Shown: piece by piece, positions 53,317-61,150 of the stretch
Numbering within the stretch: the first letter of the stretch is position 1
Layout of the letters: every line of letters begins with the position of its first letter
Made by a program: the position numbers and the translations under genes
The notes under the pieces: model-generated
Database searches by the model: none
What the model was told of the DNA's origin: nothing
Seen by the model: the letters and a program-made list of their open reading frames with translations, nothing else
Origin: Allotamlana fucoidanivorans
GTDB lineage: Bacteria; Bacteroidota; Bacteroidia; Flavobacteriales; Flavobacteriaceae
Assembly (NCBI RefSeq): GCF_045788535.1
Contig: NZ_CP074074.1
Coordinates: 3,968,001-4,032,000, forward strand
Reading direction: 5' to 3'
DNA length: 64,000 bases

Positions 53317-54123
53317 GTGAAAAGAACCATACTATTATGTTTTTTGTTTGTAGGCTTACTATCATGCAAAGACAAAAAAGAAGAAACCATCAAAGAAACT
53401 AAACCAGAAACCACTTTTTCAACAAAAGTAAAAATAGACAACCCTTATGTTTCAAATATTGAAAAAGCATATCAAAAAAAGGCGTTTTTAACTAAAGCTG
53501 CAGTTACTTTTGATGTTAGTATTGTGTTTGGTGGAAACGAAATTCTTAATGGAAAAGCTCTATTTTCAACAGATTCTTCTAACGGAATATTAAAATTAAA
53601 CAACGGTGATACAATAGTTTTTAGCCAACAAAATGTTTACCATTCACCAGATGCTAAAAACACCAAGATGATTCGTTTTCATGCTTATACTTGGCATTAT
53701 TTCTTTATGTTTCCTTATAAGTTGAGTGATCAAGGTACGGTTTGGTCTTTCTACCCAAATTCTAATTTAAATGGCAAAAATTATGATACTAAAAAATTAA
53801 GTTTTAAAGCTAACACTGGTGATGCTCCCGATGATTGGTATGTTGTTTATGCTAATCCAGAAACGCATTTAATTGATGTAGTGGCCTATATTGTTACAGC
53901 TGGAAAAACTAAAGAAGCCGCCGAAGATGACCCGCATGCTATTAAATATCAAGACTTTAAAACCATAAAAAATATTCCTGTGGCTCATAAATGGACATTC
54001 TGGGAATGGCATGCCACCAAAGGACTAACCAAACAAATTGGAATGGGAATTATAAAAAACGTTGAGTTCATTGATTCAGATGCGGCTCTATTCGAAATTA
54101 AAGACAATTATATAAAAATATAA
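53317..54123 (+). CDS. DUF6503 family lipoprotein
   Basis: A 268-residue lipoprotein starting with GTG at 53317; lipobox LLSC (cysteine near 17) is followed by KDKKEETIKETK. The mature part is a single beta-rich domain: VTFDVSIVFGGNEILNGKALFSTDSSNGILKLNNGD, then AYTWHYFFMFPYKLSDQGTVWSF and APDDWYVVYANPETHLIDVVAYIV. The order of strand blocks resembles the outer-membrane lipoprotein carrier (LolA-like) half-barrel as seen in DUF6503. The function is unknown; lipid handling is a structural guess. Confidence 0.75.
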   Translation: MKRTILLCFLFVGLLSCKDKKEETIKETKPETTFSTKVKIDNPYVSNIEKAYQKKAFLTKAAVTFDVSIVFGGNEILNGKALFSTDSSNGILKLNNGDTIVFSQQNVYHSPDAKNTKMIRFHAYTWHYFFMFPYKLSDQGTVWSFYPNSNLNGKNYDTKKLSFKANTGDAPDDWYVVYANPETHLIDVVAYIVTAGKTKEAAEDDPHAIKYQDFKTIKNIPVAHKWTFWEWHATKGLTKQIGMGIIKNVEFIDSDAALFEIKDNYIKI

Positions 54124-54245
54124 AAGAGGTCGTTTGAATTTTGATTTAAACAATTCGGATTGAGATAATTATAAATCCAGCATTGCAGTATGCGTCTAGA
54201 TATTCTATATTTGGAAGGTGTTTCCCAATGAGTCCATTGGTGTTT

Positions 54246-54365
54246 TCATTGGTTTCTAACCAATGAAGGTAGTCCATTGTATTTTCTAATAATAGGAATC
54301 ACAATTTCTTCAAATTCGTTAAATACTTTTTCTTTCCCATACTTAACGTAAATCCATTGATTAAT
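54246..54365 (-). pseudogene. fragment of a DUF1330-type protein gene
   Basis: Downstream of the SRPBCC gene on the same strand, a 39-codon frame reads QWIYVKYGKEKVFNEFEE then IVIPIIRKYNG, the conserved start of DUF1330 (ferredoxin-like) proteins, but it lacks a start codon, stops after LPSLVRNQ, and the remaining two thirds of the domain is absent. Repeated CCATTGG-like pieces at 54229-54285 mark the breakpoint. The rest of the 54124-54369 gap has no other coding signal. Probably the last gene of the Crp-SDR-SRPBCC operon, now deleted. Confidence 0.6.
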
Positions 54366-54369
54366 TTTC

Positions 54370-54831
54370 TTACTGTTCTACTAGTTGTTTAATTCCATGC
54401 AAAGCTTTAATTCTCATTCTAGAACTCATTCTTTTCATTATTAGCAAATTCAACACTCTACTAAAGAATCCTTTTGGATCTCCATAGCCTTTATTGATGA
54501 CTTTGGTTTTGTTACTCGATACTGGAACTAGAGTAAAAGAAAATCCATAATTACCAAACATTTTACTAATCCCAAATTCGTCTGATAACATAATCCATCC
54601 TATTTCTTTTTTCTCATTGAAAAGTATACACTTTTCTGATACTTTACCAAGTTTTCCATTCATTTCCACATCGCAATGGCGCACGGTATTAAGTGCTTCA
54701 GTATCACTTGTAGTATGTTTTACGATGGTCATCCATTGTGATAGTAATGTTCCATCAATTAGAACTTCCCATATTTTATCTGCAGATGCCTCAATGATTA
54801 ATTCATTTTGTCCTTGCAATTCTCCTTTCAT
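54370..54831 (-). CDS. SRPBCC family protein (polyketide cyclase-like)
   Basis: A 153-residue START/SRPBCC-fold protein: LIIEASADKIWEVLIDGTLLSQWM at the N-terminus, VRHCDVEMNGKLGKVSEKCILFNEKKEIGWIM in the strands and a long final helix (VLNLLIMKRMSSRMRIKALHGIKQLV). Members bind hydrophobic ligands in a helix-grip cavity; no ligand can be inferred. It lies 71 bases after an SDR gene, with which it is probably co-transcribed. Confidence 0.85.
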   Translation of the reverse strand: MKGELQGQNELIIEASADKIWEVLIDGTLLSQWMTIVKHTTSDTEALNTVRHCDVEMNGKLGKVSEKCILFNEKKEIGWIMLSDEFGISKMFGNYGFSFTLVPVSSNKTKVINKGYGDPKGFFSRVLNLLIMKRMSSRMRIKALHGIKQLVEQ

Positions 54832-54902
54832 TTTAAAGCTTTTAAATTTATAATCACTACAATAGTTGGTACCCTTTTTAAAGTGTTGAGGAATTGTTTT
54901 CG

Positions 54903-55736
54903 CTATTTAAACACGGTGCCTTCTGCTATAGTTCTATTGTTTTCTAAATCCTTTTTTACACTTTCTACCTTTGCTGCTATTGTTGATAGTGCTATTCTCC
55001 CTAGCGGAAAGCGAAGTGTTAGAGAATCTGAGTTAACTATGTCAATGATAGCCTTTGAGGCTTTTACTGGGTCGCCTTCTTGTTTTCCGTCAACCCCTCT
55101 TAATTTGACTCTAAAAGCTCCAGCAGTTTCTGAATAATCCGAAAGCCTTTTTTTCGCTTCTTTTAAACTGTCACTGGCAAACTTTGTACGGAATGGACCT
55201 GGCTCAATAATAGAAACTTTAAGTCCAATTGGATTTACCTCTTGCGCAAGAGCTTCACTGAACCCTTCAAGTGCAAATTTACTGGCGTTATAAATACCAA
55301 ATCCAGCAAATGCTTTAATCCCTCCATGTGAGGATATTTGAACAATATGTCCGTTTTTTTCTTTACGCATGAACGGTAAAACACTTCGAGTTAGTTGGAG
55401 TGCTCCAAAAAAATTGGCATCAAAGACTGCTTTAACTTCTTCTATACTACTTTCTTCAATAGCACCAACAAAACCAATTCCTGCATTATTGACTAATACT
55501 TCAATTCTGCCAAATTTAGAAATAAGGAGTTGTACCGCCTCGTTTATATCATTCAAATTGGTAATATCAAGTTTAATGGCAAAACCATTTCCCTTATTCT
55601 TTTGATTAAACGACTCTACTTGTGATTGTTTTCTGAAAGTCCCTATAACAAAACCTCCTGATGTCATTACAGTTTCTGCAAGTGCTTTACCCAATCCACT
55701 TGAAACCCCTGTTATTAACCATATTTTTTTACTCAT
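54903..55736 (-). CDS. short-chain dehydrogenase/reductase
   Basis: A 277-residue classical SDR with cofactor motif T9-G-V-S-S-G-L-G (TGxxxGxG), NNAG at 83-86, serine in ISS (134-136), and the catalytic pair Y149-x3-K153 (YNASK). R35 after the second strand (GTFRKQ) suggests NADP(H) preference. The C-terminal region is typical of the oxidoreductases near SRPBCC and Crp-like regulators in Bacteroidota. The substrate is unknown. It lies 89 bases downstream of the Crp-type regulator. Confidence 0.92.
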   Translation of the reverse strand: MSKKIWLITGVSSGLGKALAETVMTSGGFVIGTFRKQSQVESFNQKNKGNGFAIKLDITNLNDINEAVQLLISKFGRIEVLVNNAGIGFVGAIEESSIEEVKAVFDANFFGALQLTRSVLPFMRKEKNGHIVQISSHGGIKAFAGFGIYNASKFALEGFSEALAQEVNPIGLKVSIIEPGPFRTKFASDSLKEAKKRLSDYSETAGAFRVKLRGVDGKQEGDPVKASKAIIDIVNSDSLTLRFPLGRIALSTIAAKVESVKKDLENNRTIAEGTVFK

Positions 55737-55825
55737 GATAATATGTATAAATTCTTTAGAAGCAAAGAAAAAGAGTAATGAAAAGATGAAAAATGAACTA
55801 CATCAGGAAATATGATTGAACTAGT

Positions 55826-56413
55826 TCAAGATTTTATTGCCAGACGTTTTCTAATTTTACTCAAGAATTCGGCAGACATTCCTAGATAGGAAGCTAAAGC
55901 ATACTGTGGGACACGTAAGACAATCTCGGGGTAAATATTTTGAAATTCTATGAAACGTTCTTCAGCTGACTTACCTAAATTGGAGAGTACACGTTTTTGA
56001 GAAAAAGCGAAAGATTTTTGAGCAACTAATCGAAAGAAACGTTCAAATTTTGGGTTTTCGCGGCATAATTTTTCAACGTCATCGTACGTAATTTGTTGAA
56101 TGATTGAATCTTCAAGAGCTTCTACAAAAAGTGAAGCTGGCTCTTGATTTATATAACTACTAAAATCACTAATAAACCAATCTTCTATTGCAAACTGGAT
56201 TGTATGATCAACGCCTTCGTTATTAATAAAATAACTTCTCAACGCACCTTTTAAAACATAAGTTTGACAAGAACACAAAAAGCCAGGTTGAACAATAAAT
56301 TGTCTGCGCTTTACTTTTAATGTAGTTATAATGGCACTAAATTGTTTACTATCACTCTCATTTAGGTCAACATATCGCTTAATGTTATTTAATATATTTT
56401 TGTGATTTTCCAT
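55826..56413 (-). CDS. Crp/Fnr family transcriptional regulator
   Basis: A 195-residue regulator with a cyclic-nucleotide-binding-like domain (about 20-120; FIVQPGFLCSCQTYVLKGALRSYF) and a C-terminal helix-turn-helix (VPQYALASYLGMSAEFLSKIRKRL). The N-terminus lacks the cysteine cluster that binds the iron-sulfur centre of true Fnr, so it is a Crp-like sensor of unknown ligand, as is common in Bacteroidota. It is first in the operon with the SDR and SRPBCC genes and probably controls them. A possible -7 box (TATATTTG, minus strand) lies far upstream at 56571-56578. Confidence 0.88.
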   Translation of the reverse strand: MENHKNILNNIKRYVDLNESDSKQFSAIITTLKVKRRQFIVQPGFLCSCQTYVLKGALRSYFINNEGVDHTIQFAIEDWFISDFSSYINQEPASLFVEALEDSIIQQITYDDVEKLCRENPKFERFFRLVAQKSFAFSQKRVLSNLGKSAEERFIEFQNIYPEIVLRVPQYALASYLGMSAEFLSKIRKRLAIKS

Positions 56414-56670
56414 AACTACTTTCTAATTTTATAAGAGCCATCATTTCAGGGTCTAATTTTTAGTCAACCTACTTCAGGAATGTGCAGTCATAATAATTAC
56501 AGCTAGCGTGTTTCTTTAGTTTAGCTATAACTAGCATTTTTTTTATACGTTGTACCTGTTGCACAACACTCAAATATAATTCAAAATTTTAAGTTTTAAA
56601 TGAAAGTTCTTATTTTTAGAGATGCAAGAAAGATGAGAGTATCAGGAGAAATTATTTAATAATTTTCAGT

Positions 56671-56793
56671 TAAGTGTTTGTGTACTGGAGCACAATTTCT
56701 ATTGCAGTTTAAAAGATGTATTAGCATTAGAATTTCTGTATAAACAAACCAAAGGGTATTATGACGGACTTGAAATTCATAGAAAAACACAGT
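56671..56793 (+). pseudogene. possible transposase C-terminal scrap
   Basis: Within the 56414-57010 gap, the plus-strand frame with LEHNFYCSLKDVLALEFLY, then KQTKGYYDGLEIHRKTQ, vaguely resembles the end of IS3-type OrfB proteins (SLK..., Y-I-x-x-YYN-x-x-RIH). It has no start and stops after RKTQ. The rest of the gap shows nothing else. The match is short and may be chance. Confidence 0.25.
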
Positions 56794-56910
56794 AAACGAG
56801 GGACGACTAGTCTGCAAATTCGTTTTTTGCATGTATAAAGGCATGACAGACCTTACTTTTAGCCTAAGCCCATCTTGATTTTAGATGATAAATAACTATC
56901 AAAAACAATA

Positions 56911-56936
56911 AACGCCCTTGAAAAGGACGTTTTGTA
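56911..56936. terminator. hairpin downstream of MmpS-like gene
   Basis: AAACGCCCTT / AAGGACGTTT with a 3-base loop (9 of 10 paired) lies 75 bases past the stop of the minus-strand lipoprotein gene, with short A and T tracts outside. A plausible terminator for it. Confidence 0.55.
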
Positions 56937-57010
56937 TCTTGTTTTTTAAAAATGAAGGGCTTGTGTAACGATTACTGTTGTTGGAATTTCGTTTTTCTTA
57001 AAGGAAAAAA

Positions 57011-57409
57011 TTAATCGGGTAAAGTTCTACCCGAAATTTCCACTTTTCCATTATTAATAGTTGAATTAGGAGTATCATTTGGTAATGTTTGTGTTTCTGA
57101 TTTGGAATCTCCTCCTTCAGGTACCCAAACAGCAGTTATACTTAATACTCCTTGATAAGGAATATCTCCATAAGCGGCTGCCTCTAAACCAAGCCCAGCT
57201 CTTACATTGAGATTAATAGTCCAAGGTGAAGTAACATTGGTTAGTTCTACAAGGTTTCCTTGACTATTTCTGTAGACTACCTTGTTTATTGTCGCTCCAT
57301 TTGATGCAATCACTGTATATGTAATATCGTACATAGTTCTAGCTGGTTTGTCATCTTTTGAACATGAAACTAAAATTGCAATAGCTGTAATAAATAATAG
57401 TTTTTTCAT
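57011..57409 (-). CDS. MmpS-like small lipoprotein
   Basis: A 132-residue lipoprotein: lipobox ILVSC (cysteine 16), then SKDDKPA, an acidic export-type signal. The domain MYDITYTVIASNGATINKVVYRNSQGNLVELTNVTSPWTINLNVRAGLGLEAAA has the strand order of the MmpS family (transport accessory proteins), which also appears as single lipoproteins in Bacteroidota. No MmpL partner is near. Function unknown; the exported, surface-type placement is inferred from the signal. Confidence 0.7.
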   Translation of the reverse strand: MKKLLFITAIAILVSCSKDDKPARTMYDITYTVIASNGATINKVVYRNSQGNLVELTNVTSPWTINLNVRAGLGLEAAAYGDIPYQGVLSITAVWVPEGGDSKSETQTLPNDTPNSTINNGKVEISGRTLPD

Positions 57410-57951
57410 TCTTTATAAAATTAAATCATTTCTAAATTTAACGTGTTTCGAATTCCATTTTATTCCATACATTCAAATGAATGTCAATGCAGCATATGAA
57501 AAGTAAAGGTTTTGGTGGATTTACTTTTTACAAAAGTAAATCGTTTTAAAAGTAAGAATTATTTTTGATTTTCATAGCGATTCTCTATTATTTATAACAC
57601 AGGGTTCAGTATTTTTTCCATTTATTGACCTGCCTTTTTAGATTATGGCCACAATTGTTTTAAAAATATCTATCCATTATATTCTTCATTAAAAAATATA
57701 TAAGATTTAAGGTTCCCTGAATTGTAGCCAATCCCTTTAAAACACTTTATTTTAAAATAAGAATTTTATCATTGACTAGCTATTGGTCATGATGCAGCAT
57801 ACCCTGTTTGTATAAAACAGTTAAGCCTTTGATTGATTACAATGTTCCAATTATTTTTAAAGGTTGGGATGTTTATTATGTTACCAAAATATTTTTAAGC
57901 AGAATTAGATTGAAGTTTCACTCCTTTTTTTTTAATGTTGGACTTGCAACC
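57410..57951. other. A/T-rich gap without recognisable genes
   Basis: About 540 bases with stop codons in all frames and no promoter box, repeat or conserved motif that I could recognise. It separates the MmpS-like gene from the end of the serine hydrolase gene and may be a junction of an old insertion or deletion. Confidence 0.5.
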
Positions 57952-57985
57952 AAAAAAAGCCCGCTCTGATGATTCAAAGCTAGCT
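57952..57985 (-). terminator. terminator after serine hydrolase gene
   Basis: On the minus strand, stem GCTTTGA / TCAGAGC (one G-U) with loop ATCA, extended by an outer AGC / GCT pair, then seven Ts. It lies 25 bases past the hydrolase stop codon. Confidence 0.7.
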
Positions 57986-58009
57986 TGTAATGTTTGATTA
58001 TGATACTGA

Positions 58010-59308
58010 TTAACGATAATGCTGCTGCACTAACTGACGGGCGAAACCAGGAATATACAATTGATTCAGGTATACACTTGAGAAAAACACGACTACCGTG
58101 TTGGTTTCCGGTGACACATAAATTCCTTGTCCGTAACGACCAGCTTTGTACAAGTCACCATCATCAAAAACCATATCCCACTGATATGTGGCATGCGACT
58201 GGCCATCTTTAAAATATTTCGATTTATCGGTTTCAACACCTTTTTTAAGGGCATCGGCATAAGTGGTCTCATACACCTTATCGAAGTAAGTATCGCTTAT
58301 AATTTGCTTTTCGGCCACTTTGTTCCAGCTTGGTGTATACAACATACCAAAACGACCCATATCGCGCAAACGAGAGGTAAAGTATCCGGCCGAAATAGGT
58401 TCTCCTTGGGCTGATAATGCATAGTGACCATCACTTTCCATTCCTACTTGTGTCCATATACTTTCGGCAACAATTTTCTCATATTTTTTACCGGTAACTC
58501 GCTCCACAATAAAACCAAGAATTTGGGTGTTTGGGGAAGCATAATCGAATTTTACACCGGGTTCAATATAACTTTTCACCTCTTTTAATATATTATAGGC
58601 CGACTGTCCGCCTTCCTCATGACGGGAGGCCAAGGCATAAGAGGTAACTCTTGCCAAGGCATGCTCAAGGTTCATAAAATTGGCATTGGTTTCCACATAG
58701 TCCATTCCAGATACGTGATGTAAAAGGTGCTTAACTTTAACTTTTCTCCAATCTTCATTGTTATAATCGGGCAAGTAGTGGTTGACAGTTTGCTCAAGAT
58801 CAATCAATCCTTCTTCTTCTAGGATATGCACCATAATACCTAATATTTGTTTTGAAGCCGAGAACCAGCTGTGTTTATCTAGTTCACGCATTCCAGGGTA
58901 CTCTTCCAATACAATTATACCATCATGAATGACTAACAGACCTTGCATTCGGACAGCTTCATCCCTCAATAAAGCTTTCAAAGGCATTTTACCGGCATCG
59001 GTATCGGTCATGGTGTTCAATAGCGATGCATCAATATCTTTTTCGAGCATGGCCACCTGTCCACCACTGCGATAAACGGTAGCAGTCTGGTACATCTCAG
59101 GCACACTAATAAAACTGTATGTCCCTCTATCGCCGTTTATCAAGAAATCTTTGGCGCGGTATTCCCTGCGGTACTCCAATGCTTGTTCGGGTGATGCACT
59201 TTCTGAGAAAACAGATACGGGTGAAGGTTTCATCTCCTGGGCATTTGTTATAAATAAACCTGTAATACCCATCAATGCATGTAGTAATATTGTTCTAATC
59301 GTTTTCAT
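58010..59308 (-). CDS. beta-lactamase-family serine hydrolase (class C fold, secreted)
   Basis: A 432-residue secreted protein (signal peptide to about NAQ, residue 24) of the penicillin-binding/beta-lactamase family. The catalytic S150-x-x-K153 motif is in WFSASKQI, and Y256 in FDYASPNTQILG takes the place of the Y-x-N motif. KHLLHHVSGMDY is the typical segment before it. Such proteins are usually esterases or D-aminopeptidases rather than antibiotic-degrading enzymes. It is divergent from a broken AraC regulator gene (154-base spacer), which may once have controlled it. Confidence 0.88.
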   Translation of the reverse strand: MKTIRTILLHALMGITGLFITNAQEMKPSPVSVFSESASPEQALEYRREYRAKDFLINGDRGTYSFISVPEMYQTATVYRSGGQVAMLEKDIDASLLNTMTDTDAGKMPLKALLRDEAVRMQGLLVIHDGIIVLEEYPGMRELDKHSWFSASKQILGIMVHILEEEGLIDLEQTVNHYLPDYNNEDWRKVKVKHLLHHVSGMDYVETNANFMNLEHALARVTSYALASRHEEGGQSAYNILKEVKSYIEPGVKFDYASPNTQILGFIVERVTGKKYEKIVAESIWTQVGMESDGHYALSAQGEPISAGYFTSRLRDMGRFGMLYTPSWNKVAEKQIISDTYFDKVYETTYADALKKGVETDKSKYFKDGQSHATYQWDMVFDDGDLYKAGRYGQGIYVSPETNTVVVFFSSVYLNQLYIPGFARQLVQQHYR

Positions 59309-59462
59309 TGCTATTATATTTTAATATTCATTTCTAATTTGATAAGACAAAGATGAAAAAATCAGCATTAAAGGCTAGGCCAAATACGTCCAGAGAACAA
59401 CCCAAAAGGTTCAAAACTGCAGATGGAAATACGCATTAAGTTAGTTCTTTTTCATATTTTTA

Positions 59463-60455
59463 ATGACTATGGAACAACGTACGTCAGTTCATATTAAACT
59501 AAAAGAAGGTGAAGCAACCAACTATATGGATGCTTTCATTGACAAGTTTGGTGGAAAGATTTATGAAAATCGACTGATTGTTGAATCTGCCAAAAATGGA
59601 CTCCAGTTTTCGTACTACAATTTTATTGAGGAATTCGATCTTTTGGTGGCTCAAATAAATTTTCCCAAAGAAATCATTGTAGAGCGAATGCCCGATGAAC
59701 GCCCTGATTATTATCATTTTAACATGATTAACCAAGGGCAAATTAAGCAAAACTATCAAGATAGTTTAAAGTACACCTAGGCCGGCAGTTCCAACGGTAT
59801 CTTTATTTATAATGGGATGTTTCCGTTTACATCTGCGTTCCCGGCACGAAGTGATATTCAATCGATGGGCTATAAGTTTTCAAAAAAAGCATTGAACAAA
59901 CTGATGCCTGAAGCCATAGAATTAATGGATACCCTTTTTGGCAACGGCGAGGCCAAAGCCTATCATATAGGCATAAATTCTGAACTGGACAAAATGTTGG
60001 ATGAGTTGTTCTTTTATGAGAATTCAACCTTTGGGCGCATTCCCTTAGTAATGGCACGAGGTCTTGAAATACTACCAGTCCTGATGAAAACAATAAAAAA
60101 GCAATTGGACAAAGATGAACTAAACGGTTTGCACATTGATGATTATAAACGGCTGTTGGAGATAAAAAACTACTTATTAACCCATCTAGAGGATAAAGTG
60201 AATATTGAAGATGTGACCAATCGTTTTGCTATCAGCCAGTCTAAACTCAAACGTGACTTTAAAACCTTATACAATACTACCGTCTATGCCTTTTATACTC
60301 AGGCTAAAATGGATGAAGCTTATCTGCGACTGCGTTCGGGCCAATATTCTGTTACCGAAGTAGGCTATGATTTAGGCTATCAGAATATATCGAAATTTTC
60401 GCTAATGTTTAAAAAGATAAAGGGTATTAGCCCGAAAGAGGTGATCCCTTTGTAA
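59463..60455 (+). pseudogene. AraC family regulator interrupted by an in-frame amber codon
   Basis: Two frames, 59463-59780 and 59817-60455, are in the same phase and read as one 330-residue AraC-type regulator except for a single TAG at 59778-59780; the sequence continues without a gap (KYT-stop-AGSSNGIFIYNGMFPF). The C-terminal part has both helix-turn-helix units (LLTHLEDKVNIEDVTNRFAI, SVTEVGYDLGYQNISKFSLMFKKIKGISP). A CAG to TAG change would explain it. As written it makes only a 105-residue sensor fragment, or a DNA-binding part if translation restarts at 59817. Confidence 0.85.
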
Positions 60456-60651
60456 CACCAAAGTTGGTAGTTTTTGTAACGCAGCCCCTTATTGGTTTTT
60501 GGAATACATCATCCTATTCAGACTGTCATTTAATTAAAAAATAGTCTCTCTTTTATCGCGTAAACTACTATTATAATCAGTATTATGGAGTTTTTACGTT
60601 TTATAGGACAAAAAATTTAAAACCATTTGTTATAAGTAAATAGTTAGTAGT

Positions 60652-61055
60652 ATGAAAAAATGATATAAATTCAGAATTTAAAGCACAAACAGTTCAACTG
60701 TGTTACCAAAGGGAGAATATAATTAAATGAATAGATGGGTAAATGTCTAAAGGATATATAATTGCCTTAAAGTATCAAAATAGAATAAGGCCCATAAGTC
60801 TAAAAGCCTATTTTAAATGATACTTTAAAGCTAAAATTATGTAAATCCTTAAAGAAAAAGAACTAGAGCTTCTTTAAAAAACCGAGCACATCTATTCATA
60901 GAGGGATGGAAAATCTATAGATTTATAGTCAATTATAAGTATTTATACCCTATTGAAAAGATGTACAATGTATTGAAAGCCAACAAAAGTAAATATTATA
61001 GGAGGTTTACCCATGAGGCAATTCAAAGCATATGCATGTAGGGTTAATAATTCTG
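60652..61055 (+). pseudogene. remnant of an IS3-family transposase
   Basis: Recognisable pieces in shifting frames: DINSEFKAQTVQLCYQRENI from 60662 (start of an OrfA HTH protein), a middle part of decayed OrfA ending LKEKELELL-stop-KTEHIYS-stop-RDGKSID near 60840-60920, and the start of OrfB from about 60913 (IYRFIVNYKYLYPIEKMYNVLKANKSKYYRR). Several frameshifts and stops, no terminal repeats found, and no DDE catalytic part. The rest of the 60456-61150 gap shows nothing coding. Confidence 0.7.
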
Positions 61056-61150
61056 TTCGTTTCGAATTGTTTTACCGCATGGTGCTTATAGTTTTGGATT
61101 GTCTTCAAATAATACCCCTTTAGTATATTCTCGTCTATTTAGTTTAATCC

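Noticed and set aside
53048..53365. 105-codon minus-strand frame and an 83-codon plus-strand frame around the YdeI/DUF6503 gap
   Set aside because: Both overlap supported genes, lack family motifs, and reflect A/T-rich intergenic sequence.
55826..56413. The Crp-like gene as the Fnr that would act on pflB
   Set aside because: It lacks the N-terminal cysteine cluster of oxygen-sensing Fnr and sits with SDR/SRPBCC genes, so no link to pflB can be claimed.
56656..56844. 62-codon minus-strand frame
   Set aside because: No motif, no promoter, and it runs antisense to the better (though weak) transposase-like frame.
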